A stretch of DNA of 64,000 bases from QAMX01 sp003149835 (GTDB lineage Bacteria; Bacillota; Clostridia; Oscillospirales; QAMX01): NCBI GenBank assembly GCA_959600635.1, contig CAUGMN010000004.1, forward strand, positions 6,335-70,334, given 5' to 3'. The notes under the pieces are model-generated. The model saw only the letters and a program-made list of their open reading frames with translations. It did no database searches and was not told where the DNA came from. Positions 8,316 to 15,689 of the stretch are shown here, piece by piece; the first letter of the stretch is position 1; every line of letters begins with the position of its first letter. A program made the position numbers and the translations under genes.

Positions 8316-8729
8316 ATGAAAACCTATAAGATTACCGTGAATGGCGTTTCATATGATGTGACCGTTGAGGAGACCGGCGCTGCGGCCTCCGCCCCCGCCG
8401 CTCCTGTGGCCGCCCCCGTCCCCGTGGCCGCTCCGGTTCCCGCTGCGGCCCCTGCTCCCGCCGCCGCTCCTGCTCCCGCTCCTGCGGCCAAGCCCGCTGC
8501 GGCGCCTGCCGCCGGAGGCACGGCGGTTTCCTCGCCGATGCCGGGAACGATTTTGAAGGTCAACGTCGCGGTTGGCGCGGAGGTCAAGAAGGGCGACGTG
8601 CTGCTGATCCTCGAAGCGATGAAAATGGAAAACGAAATCATGGCGCCGTGCGACGGCAAGGTGCTGTCCGTGTCCGCGAAGAGCGGCGATTCCGTCAACG
8701 CCGGAGACGCGCTCGTTTCCATCGGCTAA
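8316..8729 (+). CDS. biotin carboxyl carrier subunit
   Basis: 137 residues; AAAGGAACC precedes the ATG. The first 20 residues form a short N-terminal strand region (MKTYKITVNGVSYDVTVEE). Residues 22-68 are an almost pure Ala/Pro/Val flexible linker, and residues 70-137 are a biotinyl domain. The biotinylation motif EAMKMEN places biotin on Lys103, 35 residues from the C-terminus as is usual. It carries CO2 between the carboxyltransferases and the membrane subunit. It matches 1.3S of transcarboxylase and MmdC/GcdC of Na+ pumps. The repetitive GC-rich linker is a slippage-prone DNA tract. Confidence 0.95.
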   Translation: MKTYKITVNGVSYDVTVEETGAAASAPAAPVAAPVPVAAPVPAAAPAPAAAPAPAPAAKPAAAPAAGGTAVSSPMPGTILKVNVAVGAEVKKGDVLLILEAMKMENEIMAPCDGKVLSVSAKSGDSVNAGDALVSIG

Positions 8730-8740
8730 CAGAAAATCCG

Positions 8741-8820
8741 CCCTGCGTTTCGCAGAATAAGCGTACCTGCGCTCCTCCGGTGACGGAGCTTCCATATGCT
8801 TAGGGCTATCTGCGAAGCGG
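8741..8820 (+). other. nested hairpin between biotin carrier and beta subunit genes
   Basis: Three nested stems in the 130-base gap: TTCGCAGA (8749-8756) with TCTGCGAA (8809-8816), TAAGC (8758-8762) with GCTTA (8798-8802), and GCTCC (8771-8775) with GGAGC (8785-8789). There is no T run, so it is more likely an mRNA processing or stability element that adjusts subunit levels than a terminator. Role is inferred. Confidence 0.6.
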
Positions 8821-8868
8821 GGAACCTATGAAAATAATGGTCACCGGAGAAAATAGGTGAAGTGCAAC

Positions 8869-10041
8869 ATGGACACGATTTTGGAATTCCTGAAAACAAC
8901 CGGCGTCTATTTAATGCAGGACTGGCGCACTTTGGTCATGTACCTCATCGTCGCCGTGCTGTTCTACTTAGCGATCGTCAGAAAGTTTGAGCCGCTGCTG
9001 CTGCTGCCGATTGCGTTCGGTATGCTGCTGGCGAATCTGCCGGGCGCAGAGCTGATGCATACCGACTGGTTCATCGAGATCGAGGGCAAGTATCCGAACT
9101 TCGGCCGGATCCTGCGCGACGGCGGCCTGCTTGACATTCTCTACCTCGGCGTTAAGCTCGGCGTTTATCCGCCGCTGATCTTCTTAGGCGTCGGTGCGAT
9201 GACCGACTTCGGCCCCCTGATCGCAAACCCCAAGAGCCTGCTTCTGGGCGCGGCCGCCCAGCTCGGTATCTTTACCGCCTTTTTCGGCGCGCTGCTGCTC
9301 GGCTTCAATATGGCTGAGGCGGCGGCCATCGGCATCATCGGCGGCGCCGACGGCCCGACGGCCATCTTCGTCACCAAAACGCTCGCGCCGCATCTGCTCG
9401 GTGCGATTGCCGTTGCGGCATACTCTTACATGGCGCTCGTCCCGATTATTCAGCCCCCGATCATGAAGGCGCTGACGACGAAAAAAGAGCGTTCCATCGT
9501 CATGGGACAGCTCCGCACCGTTTCCAAGACGGAAAAGATCATTTTCCCGATCTTCGTTACGCTGATTGTCAGCCTGATTTTGCCGAGCGCGGCTGCGCTC
9601 GTGGGCGCGCTGATGCTGGGTAACCTCATGCGCGAGAGCGGCGTTGTCGAGCGTCTGTCGAAAACGGTTCAGAACGAGCTGATGAACATCATCACGGTGC
9701 TGCTCGGCCTGACGGTCGGCGCAACGGCAAACGCGGAGACATTCCTGAGCTTCGGCACGATTAAGATCATCATCCTCGGCCTGTTCGCCTTTGCCTGCGG
9801 CACGGCCGGCGGCGTTCTGTTCGGCAAGCTGATGTGCTTGTTCACCAAGGGTAAGGTCAATCCGCTGATCGGTTCGGCGGGCGTTTCGGCGGTTCCGATG
9901 GCTGCGCGCGTTTCGCAGGTGGTCGGACAGAAGGAGAACCCGTCCAACTTCCTGCTCATGCACGCCATGGGTCCCAATGTCGCGGGCGTTATCGGCTCGG
10001 CGGTCGCTGCGGGCGTGTTCCTGTCGATGTTCGCGGGCTGA
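8869..10041 (+). CDS. oadB: Na+-translocating decarboxylase beta subunit (OadB/GcdB/MmdB)
   Basis: 390 residues from ATG 8869; a GTG at 8857 would add four residues and has its own GGAG, so the start is slightly uncertain. About nine to eleven transmembrane helices. Key family motifs are visible: GGADGPTAIF with Asp161, the conserved acidic residue for Na+ and proton movement, and NPLIGSAGVSAVPMAARV near the C-terminus, also part of the Na+ path. It decarboxylates carboxybiotin and exports Na+ across the cytoplasmic membrane. The gene lies between the biotin carrier and the OadA-type subunit. This subunit is what makes the cluster an energy-conserving pump and not only a soluble transcarboxylase. 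Confidence 0.95.
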   Translation: MDTILEFLKTTGVYLMQDWRTLVMYLIVAVLFYLAIVRKFEPLLLLPIAFGMLLANLPGAELMHTDWFIEIEGKYPNFGRILRDGGLLDILYLGVKLGVYPPLIFLGVGAMTDFGPLIANPKSLLLGAAAQLGIFTAFFGALLLGFNMAEAAAIGIIGGADGPTAIFVTKTLAPHLLGAIAVAAYSYMALVPIIQPPIMKALTTKKERSIVMGQLRTVSKTEKIIFPIFVTLIVSLILPSAAALVGALMLGNLMRESGVVERLSKTVQNELMNIITVLLGLTVGATANAETFLSFGTIKIIILGLFAFACGTAGGVLFGKLMCLFTKGKVNPLIGSAGVSAVPMAARVSQVVGQKENPSNFLLMHAMGPNVAGVIGSAVAAGVFLSMFAG

Positions 10042-10065
10042 TGATTTGAAAGGAGAATTACGATT

Positions 10066-11460
10066 ATGGGTTTTGGAATTACTGAAACTGTGCTGCGCGA
10101 CGCGCACCAGTCATTGATTGCAACGCGTATGACCACGGAAGAAATCCTTCCGGCGGTCGAACTGCTCGACGATGTCGGCTATCATTCCCTCGAATGCTGG
10201 GGCGGCGCGACGTTTGACGCCTGCCTTCGCTTTTTAAACGAGGATCCGTGGGATCGGCTGCGCAAGATCCGCGACAAGGCGAAAAAGACGAAGCTGCAAA
10301 TGCTGTTCCGGGGACAGAACATCCTCGGCTACCGGCACTACGCCGACGACGTGGTCCGCTATTTCGTTCAGAAATCGATCGGAAACGGCATCGACATCAT
10401 CCGTATCTTCGACGCGCTGAACGACCCGCGCAATTTGAAAACCGCGATTGACGCGACCATTCAGGAAAAGGGCCATGTGCAGGCCTGTATCAGCTATACC
10501 ATCAGCCCGGTGCACTCCATCGAGGCGTTTGCGAAGCTCGCCAAACAGCTCGAAGAGATGGGCGCCAACTCTATCTGCATCAAAGATATGGCCGGCCTGC
10601 TGCTGCCCTACACGGGCGCGGAACTGATCGCCGCTTTGAAACAGACGGTGAAAATCCCCATCCAGCTCCATATGCACTATACGGCGGGCACAGCCTCAAT
10701 GGCGTATCTCAAAGCGATCGAGGCGGGCGTGGACGTGGTCGACTGCGCGATCTCGCCGATGGCGCTCGGCACCTCGCAGCCCGCGACCGAGCCGATCGTC
10801 AAGACCTTCCAGGGGACGCAGTATGACTGCGGCCTTGACATGGAAAAGCTCAACAAGGTCAAGGATTATTTCCTGCCGCTCCGCCAGAAATATCTGGCCA
10901 GCGGCCAGATGGACGTCAAGAGCCTCGGCGTCGACGTCAACACGCTTCTGTATCAGGTGCCGGGCGGCATGCTCTCCAACCTGATCTCCCAGCTCAAACA
11001 GGCCGGGAAGGACGACAAGTTCTACGAGGTGCTCGCAGAGGTTCCGCGCGTGCGCGAAGACGCCGGCTATCCGCCGCTCGTTACGCCGACCTCGCAGATC
11101 GTCGGCACGCAGGCGGTTATGAACGTCATCTGCGGCGAGCGCTACAAGCAGGTCACCAAGGAGTTCCGCGGTCTGGTGCGCGGCGAATACGGCAAGACGC
11201 CGGCTCCGATCTCGCCGGAATTCCGCAAGAAGATCATCGGCGATGAAAAGGCGATTACGCACCGTCCCGCCGACAGCATCAAAAACGAGCTCGAACGTTT
11301 CCGCGGCGAAATCAAGGACCTCATGGTCCAGGACGAGGACGTGCTTTCCTACGCGCTGTTCGACAAGGTCGCGCTCAAATACTTTGAGCACCGCAAGGCG
11401 CAGCTCTACAAGCTTGACGCCGATCGCTCCGACATGGACGCAAAGGTGACGACGGTCTAA
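10066..11460 (+). CDS. oadA: oxaloacetate decarboxylase/transcarboxylase 5S-type carboxyltransferase (OadA-like, no biotin domain)
   Basis: 464 residues; AAAGGAG precedes the ATG by 11 bases. A TIM-barrel carboxyltransferase of the pyruvate carboxylase/OadA/5S family. Active-site residues visible are RDAHQS with Asp12 (metal), Lys173 in CIKDMAG (carbamylated metal ligand), and His202 and His204 in LHMHYTAG. The C-terminal part is the usual PYC-OADA helical domain. It lacks the fused biotinyl domain of classical OadA, so it must use the separate carrier upstream. It interconverts pyruvate and oxaloacetate with carboxybiotin. Last gene of the cluster, 25 bases after oadB. A 16-bp hairpin follows. 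Confidence 0.94.
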   Translation: MGFGITETVLRDAHQSLIATRMTTEEILPAVELLDDVGYHSLECWGGATFDACLRFLNEDPWDRLRKIRDKAKKTKLQMLFRGQNILGYRHYADDVVRYFVQKSIGNGIDIIRIFDALNDPRNLKTAIDATIQEKGHVQACISYTISPVHSIEAFAKLAKQLEEMGANSICIKDMAGLLLPYTGAELIAALKQTVKIPIQLHMHYTAGTASMAYLKAIEAGVDVVDCAISPMALGTSQPATEPIVKTFQGTQYDCGLDMEKLNKVKDYFLPLRQKYLASGQMDVKSLGVDVNTLLYQVPGGMLSNLISQLKQAGKDDKFYEVLAEVPRVREDAGYPPLVTPTSQIVGTQAVMNVICGERYKQVTKEFRGLVRGEYGKTPAPISPEFRKKIIGDEKAITHRPADSIKNELERFRGEIKDLMVQDEDVLSYALFDKVALKYFEHRKAQLYKLDADRSDMDAKVTTV

Positions 11461-11492
11461 GTTCGCCGCCGGAGCGTATGCTGTAAAAAGCC

Positions 11493-11528
11493 TTCCCGTG
11501 CCGGATGTCTGCACATCCGGCACGGGAA
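11493..11528 (+). terminator. 16-bp perfect hairpin after the decarboxylase cluster
   Basis: TTCCCGTGCCGGATGT (11493-11508) pairs completely with 11513-11528 across a 4-base loop. No T run follows on the + strand (AAAAAG before it would serve the reverse strand), so it may act as an mRNA 3' end stabiliser or a weak terminator. Confidence 0.55.
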
Positions 11529-11594
11529 ATAGTAAACAAAACGAATCAGTGAAGTACCTATGAGAAAACCTTGGGGAAAAGGATGGTCGCAGAA

Positions 11595-12539
11595 ATGTAT
11601 ATCGGTATTGATCTCGGTGGAACCAACATCGCGGCGGGGCTCGTGAATGAGAACTGCGAAATCATAGCGAAAAAGAGCATTCCCACGAAGGCGGAGCGGC
11701 CGGTCGGCGAGATCATTGCCGATATGGCGGTCCTGGCGCGCGAGCTGACCGTGGAAGCGGGGCTGAATGAGAGCGGCGTCGAGTGGGTCGGGATCGGCGC
11801 GCCGGGCACAGTGGATGCGAAAAACGGCGTGATCGTTTATGCCAACAACATCGGCTTCCGCGACACGCCCGTCGCGGAGATTTTCAAAACCTATTATAAC
11901 GTTCCGGTCTTTCTCGGCAACGACGCGAACTGCGCGGCGCTCGGCGAGGCCTATGCCGGCGCGGCCAAGGGCTGCGACACGGCCGTGATGATCACACTGG
12001 GGACAGGGCTCGGCGGCGGCATTATCATCGACCGCAGAATCTATGCCGGCTTTAACGGCGCGGGCGGCGAGCTCGGACATATGGTCATCGTCAAGGACGG
12101 CGTGCCGTGCAGCTGCGGCCGGCGCGGCTGCTGGGAGGCGTATTCTTCGGCGACGGCGCTGATCCGCATGACGGCGGAGGCGATGGAGCGGGATACGGAA
12201 AAGAAGAGCCTGCTCTGGGAGATGACCGGCGGCATCGACAAGGTCAGCGGCAAATCGGCCTACCGCGCCGCCGACCAGGGCGACGCGGTCGCCAAAGAGG
12301 TCGTGAAAACGTATGAGGAATATCTGGCCTCGGGGATTGCGACGATTATCAATATTTTCCAGCCGCAGGTCGTGTGTATCGGCGGCGGCGTCAGCCACGA
12401 AGGCGACAACCTGCTCGTTCCGCTGAAAAAGCTGGTGTTTTCCGAGGTCTATACGAGAAACGTGGCCCAGACCGAGCTGAAAATTGCCACGCTCGGCAAC
12501 AACGCCGGCATCGTCGGCGCGGCCATGCTGGGAAAATAA
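11595..12539 (+). CDS. ROK family sugar kinase (glucokinase-like)
   Basis: 314 residues from ATG 11595, preferred because the ATP-binding strand begins at once (MYIGIDLGGTN) and AAAAGG lies 12 bases upstream; ATG 11583 and TTG 11571 are in frame. Motifs: DLGGT phosphate loop near residue 6, GTGLGGGI, the ExGH sugar/zinc motif (GGELGHMVI), and the ROK zinc site CSCGRRGCWE. These are kinase features, and there is no N-terminal helix-turn-helix, so it is not a ROK repressor. It would phosphorylate glucose, mannose or a related hexose released by the glycosidases encoded in this window. The gene follows the decarboxylase hairpin with no separate strong promoter seen. Confidence 0.92.
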   Translation: MYIGIDLGGTNIAAGLVNENCEIIAKKSIPTKAERPVGEIIADMAVLARELTVEAGLNESGVEWVGIGAPGTVDAKNGVIVYANNIGFRDTPVAEIFKTYYNVPVFLGNDANCAALGEAYAGAAKGCDTAVMITLGTGLGGGIIIDRRIYAGFNGAGGELGHMVIVKDGVPCSCGRRGCWEAYSSATALIRMTAEAMERDTEKKSLLWEMTGGIDKVSGKSAYRAADQGDAVAKEVVKTYEEYLASGIATIINIFQPQVVCIGGGVSHEGDNLLVPLKKLVFSEVYTRNVAQTELKIATLGNNAGIVGAAMLGK

Positions 12540-12589
12540 CCGCTCAGCAGGTTCAGCATAGCCAAGGTCATAAAAAATATCAAATTGTA

Positions 12590-12618
12590 TTGACAAAACC
12601 GGCGCAAAGAGATATAAT
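12590..12618 (+). promoter_or_regulatory. consensus promoter of a candidate small RNA
   Basis: TTGACA (12590-12595), 17-base spacer, TATAAT (12613-12618). No convincing protein gene follows; a strong terminator lies 115 bases downstream. Confidence 0.88.
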
Positions 12619-12623
12619 AAAAA

Positions 12624-12764
12624 AGCAATTCATACTCTCCTGAATTTGGGGGAGAATGAAATGTCTCTGTCTGTCAGACAGCTTGATTGCTTATCTCTTA
12701 CACGTTTTATGGTGTGTTCAAATTATCTCCGGAAAAAGACCGCTCGTTTTCGAGCGGTCTTTTT
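12624..12764 (+). ncRNA. candidate structured small RNA, about 140 nt
   Basis: Bounded by a perfect promoter and a strong terminator with no annotatable gene between. The predicted fold is a three-way junction. The outer stem AAGCAAT (12623-12629) pairs with ATTGCTT (12686-12692). Inside are a hairpin TTCAT+CTCTCC / GGGGAG+ATGAA (12629-12660) and a second hairpin CTGTC / GACAG (12667-12681). A CAC/GTG hairpin and the terminator follow. I do not recognise a known family; 6S RNA was considered but the fold differs. A 38-codon frame from ATG 12661 with GGGGGAG upstream runs through the terminator and is less likely. It could be a trans-acting regulator, or a riboswitch-like leader whose gene has been lost. 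Confidence 0.55.
12733..12764 (+). terminator. rho-independent terminator of the small RNA unit
   Basis: GACCGCTCG / CGAGCGGTC with a TTTT loop, flanked by AAAAA and TTTTT. Works on both strands and would also end leftward transcripts. Confidence 0.9.
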
Positions 12765-12952
12765 CTATCTGTATTGACACGGTGATTCTGGCATACGCCT
12801 CCGGCGAATGCATGTTTGCCGTTTAACGGATGTTCCCGATTGCGTCCTCATAGATACAGGCTTGGCTTGCCGGCAAAAGGCGTCGCTTTCCGCTTCATCC
12901 CCGGTGTTTTCCGGCGAAGCCGCTCATGTGTTTCAGCACGCAAAGCCGGAGT

Positions 12953-13618
12953 TCAGGCGTCAGCCTCCGCCTCCTGAATAAGCCGGACAATGCGGCTTGT
13001 GCCGAGACGGTCGGCGCCTAAGGCGAGGAATTCGGCGGCGTCGTCGAGCGTTTTGATTCCGCCGGCGGCTTTGATTTTCAGGCCGTTTGACCTGTGAGCG
13101 GCGAACAGCCGGATATCGTCCGCGGTTGCGCCGCCGCTGGAAAAGCCGGTCGAGGTCTTAATGTAGTCGGCGCCGGACTCGGAGACGATTTCCGTGAGCC
13201 GGATTTTTTCCTCTTGGGCGAGCAGGCAGGTTTCAACAATTACTTTCAGAATTTTTCCCGGGCAGGCGCTCCTGACCGCCGCGATTTCGGCGGCCGTGTC
13301 GGCAAAGCGGCCTTCCTTGACGGCGCCGATGTCGATGACCATGTCGATTTCTCCGGCTCCGTCCTCGACGGCGCGGACCGCCTCAAACGCTTTGACGGCG
13401 GCGGCGTGATAGCCGTTGGGAAAACCGACGACCGTGCAGACCGGCAGCCGCCCGCCGAGATATGCGGCGGCGCGCCGCACGAAACTGGGCGGAATGCATA
13501 CGGAGGCGGTGTGATAGCGCAGCCCCTCGTTGCAGAGCGTGTGGATCTGTTCCCATGTCGCCGCGGGAGAGAGCAGCGTATGATCGACATGAGAGAGCAA
13601 TTCGGCATACGAATTCAT
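12953..13618 (-). CDS. deoC: deoxyribose-phosphate aldolase
   Basis: 221 residues; ATG at 13618 with GAGGAA upstream. A longer frame upstream lacks DeoC similarity and is not used. A TIM-barrel class I aldolase. The Schiff-base lysine is Lys154 in KTSTGF, with VIVETCLL and LKIKAAGGIKT as the other family motifs and IDMVIDIGAV carrying the proton-relay Asp. It splits 2-deoxyribose 5-phosphate to glyceraldehyde 3-phosphate and acetaldehyde in nucleoside salvage. It stands alone, divergent from the M32 peptidase gene; no phosphopentomutase or nucleoside phosphorylase gene is adjacent. Confidence 0.95.
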   Translation of the reverse strand: MNSYAELLSHVDHTLLSPAATWEQIHTLCNEGLRYHTASVCIPPSFVRRAAAYLGGRLPVCTVVGFPNGYHAAAVKAFEAVRAVEDGAGEIDMVIDIGAVKEGRFADTAAEIAAVRSACPGKILKVIVETCLLAQEEKIRLTEIVSESGADYIKTSTGFSSGGATADDIRLFAAHRSNGLKIKAAGGIKTLDDAAEFLALGADRLGTSRIVRLIQEAEADA

Positions 13619-13670
13619 GGTGAATTCCTCGCATTTCTGTGTATTTTTTGTGTTCAAGCGTCGGAATCGG

Positions 13671-13699
13671 TTGCATATTCGGACGCGGTGCGGTACAAT
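13671..13699 (+). promoter_or_regulatory. promoter of the M32 peptidase gene
   Basis: TTGCAT (13671-13676), 17-base spacer, TACAAT (13694-13699), about 80 bases before the ATG at 13780. It overlaps the deoC upstream region. Confidence 0.7.
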
Positions 13700-13779
13700 A
13701 TAGGCAAAGCCGTATGGTGAAACGATCAAAAGCAAACGAGAACCGCTGCATGGCGGCATGGAGAGCGGAGGCAGATGGG

Positions 13780-15424
13780 ATGGAAATGGAAAAGGCGCTG
13801 ACCCGCCTGAAAGCGTTGCAGGCAAAGCTGCACGCATATGAGCATGCGGAAAACATCATCTACTACGACTCGGTGACGGCTGCGCCCGCAGATACCGACG
13901 AGGGCCGGGGCGAGACGCTCGGCGTTCTCACCGGCGAAGCCTATGCGCTGTTTGCGACGCCGGAGACAGAGCGGCTGCTCGCTTTTTTGGAGGAGCGCGC
14001 CGACGCGCTCACGCCGGAGCTGCGGAGGCAGACTGAGCTTCTGCGCCGGCGCTACCGGAAAATGAGCTATATTCCGCAGGAGGAATATGTGGAATACCAA
14101 AAGCTCGTCAACAGCGCCCAGCACGTCTGGCACAGGGCGAAAGAGGAAAACGATTTTCCCGCCTTTGCGCCGTATCTCCAACGCCTGATCAGCATGAAAA
14201 AGCGCTTTGCGGAGCTGTATGACAGCGCGAAGGATCCGTATGATGTGATGCTCGACGAATATGAGCCGGGGATGACGCGCGCCGCGCTGGATCCGTTTTT
14301 TGAGCGGCTGCGCGCCGATATCGTGCCGCTGATCGAAAAAATCCGCGGCGCACATGCGGCGATCCGCGACGATTTTCTGTACAGGGAATACCCCGCGGCC
14401 GGTCAGCGCGCGCTCGCCGATGAGCTGATGACGCTGATGGGCATCGACCGCCGCCACTGCGGCCTTGGCGAAACGCTGCACCCGTTTACGATCACCTTCA
14501 ACAACAAAGACGTGCGCATCACCACCAACTACGACGAACGCAATCTCGCCAGCTCGCTCTATTCGGTCGTTCACGAGGGCGGCCATGCGCTTTATGAGCT
14601 GAACACCGCCGACGAATTTGAGGGCACATGCCTCGCGGGCGGCGTCTCCATGGGGATTCATGAGAGCCAGTCGCGCCTGTTTGAAAACGTCATCGGCCGA
14701 AGCCGCGCCTTTGTCTCCGTGGTTTACCGCAAATGCCGGGAAATTTTCCCCGAACAGCTCCGCGACGTCACGGAGGAGGAGCTGTACCGCGCGGTCAACA
14801 AATGCGTTCCCTCGCTGATTCGCACCGAGGCCGACGAACCTGCGTACCCGTCATGTACATGTGCCGCGTGAGCGAAAAATGTATATCAAGCGGATGTCAA
14901 CGCGATTTTGGCGAACCTGCGTACCCGTCATGTACATGTGCCGCGTGAGCGAAAAATGTATATCAAGCGGATGTCAACGCGATTTTGGCGAAGTGACGTA
15001 TTGTCTGCATGTGATGGTGCGCTATGAAATCGAAAAGGGCCTGTTCGCCGGCAGTATCCGCGTCGACGAACTGCCCGCGGTCTGGGCGGAAAAGATGAAC
15101 GCTTACCTCGGCGTTTCCGTACCGGACGACGCGCGCGGCGTTTTACAGGATTCCCATTGGAGCGGCGGGGATTTCGGATATTTCCCCTCCTATGCGGTGG
15201 GGAGCGCTTATGCCGCGCAGATCGCCGCGGCGATTTCCAAAGCGCTCGATATCGACGCCTGCGTCCGAAACGGAGAGATCCCGAAAATCACCGCGCTGCT
15301 GCGCGACGGCCTGTACCGCTTCGGCTGCCTCTACGATCCCGCGGCGCTGCTCGAACGCTTCTGCGGCGAGCCGTTCAATCCCGCGTATTATACAAACTAT
15401 CTGACGGAAAAATATCATGGATAA
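13780..15424 (+). pseudogene. M32 metallocarboxypeptidase (Taq/thermostable type), interrupted by two 77-bp units
   Basis: ATG at 13780 has GGAGG 8 bases upstream. The frame is intact for 353 codons and includes the zinc site: His265-Glu-Gly-Gly-His269 (HEGGH) and HES with Glu295 as third ligand. At RTEADE the reading frame enters an inserted 154-bp block, adds ten foreign residues (ending TCAA) and stops at 14871. Directly after the block, in the +1 frame, the family sequence resumes as VTYCLHVMVRYEIE and runs 143 codons to 15424. Removing the block restores a 496-residue protein, the normal M32 length. As written, the gene gives a truncated product lacking the C-terminal domain. A +1 shift within 14839-14868, where both frames are open, would give a full-length protein with a 51-residue insert; no slippery motif is obvious. 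Known role: removal of C-terminal residues from peptides in the cytosol. Confidence 0.88.
14839..14992 (+). repeat. two exact tandem 77-bp units inserted in the M32 peptidase gene
   Basis: Units 14839-14915 and 14916-14992 are identical base for base. Each starts CCTGCGTACC and ends TTTTGGCGAA. The host sequence before the block ends in CGAA, as does each unit, so CGAA is a possible 4-bp target duplication. Each unit contains the palindrome CATGTACATG. On the reverse strand each carries TTGACA followed by TATACA, but with too short a spacer for a normal promoter. The unit length is not a multiple of three. No transposase or site-specific recombinase is nearby. Confidence 0.92.
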
Positions 15425-15449
15425 CCCGCCGGACGCCTGACAAAATTAT

Positions 15450-15468
15450 ACCGCGAAACGGCGGTTTT
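15450..15468 (+). terminator. weak terminator after the M32 gene
   Basis: ACCGC / GCGGT stem with a 6-base loop followed by TTT, 26 bases after the stop codon. Confidence 0.35.
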
Positions 15469-15689
15469 GTAAATACTTGGCGGAAAATCCCTTTTTTCCT
15501 TTCCAACCGGCGCCGGAGCCTGAATGCGCAAAAAGCGGCGGATTCACAGCCTGAACGCGGGGAATACTTGTGAATCGTTTGTGGAACTTTGATTTGGCAA
15601 TTTACGAACGCTTCACAATGTATTCACTCCGTATAGGAAATTTGATTGTATCATATACTTGTAAACGAAAACGAAGGGAGACGAACCAA

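Noticed and set aside
8376..8520. Coding repeat of special function in the biotin carrier
   Set aside because: The Ala/Pro tract is the normal flexible linker of biotin carrier subunits.
12624..12764. 6S RNA
   Set aside because: 6S has one long interrupted hairpin with a large central bubble; this locus folds as a three-way junction plus terminator and is shorter.
12661..12780. Small protein MSLSVRQLD... inside the candidate RNA
   Set aside because: It has a plausible ribosome site but reads through the strong terminator; the RNA fold explains the locus better. Kept as an alternative.
14839..14992. Group I or II intron or intein in the M32 gene
   Set aside because: Each unit is only 77 bp, lacks intron cores or intein motifs, and is tandemly repeated.
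14861..15424. Independent gene starting at 14861
   Set aside because: Its first 44 codons are the inserted repeat units; the rest is the C-terminal domain of the M32 peptidase. It is a fragment, not a separate gene.
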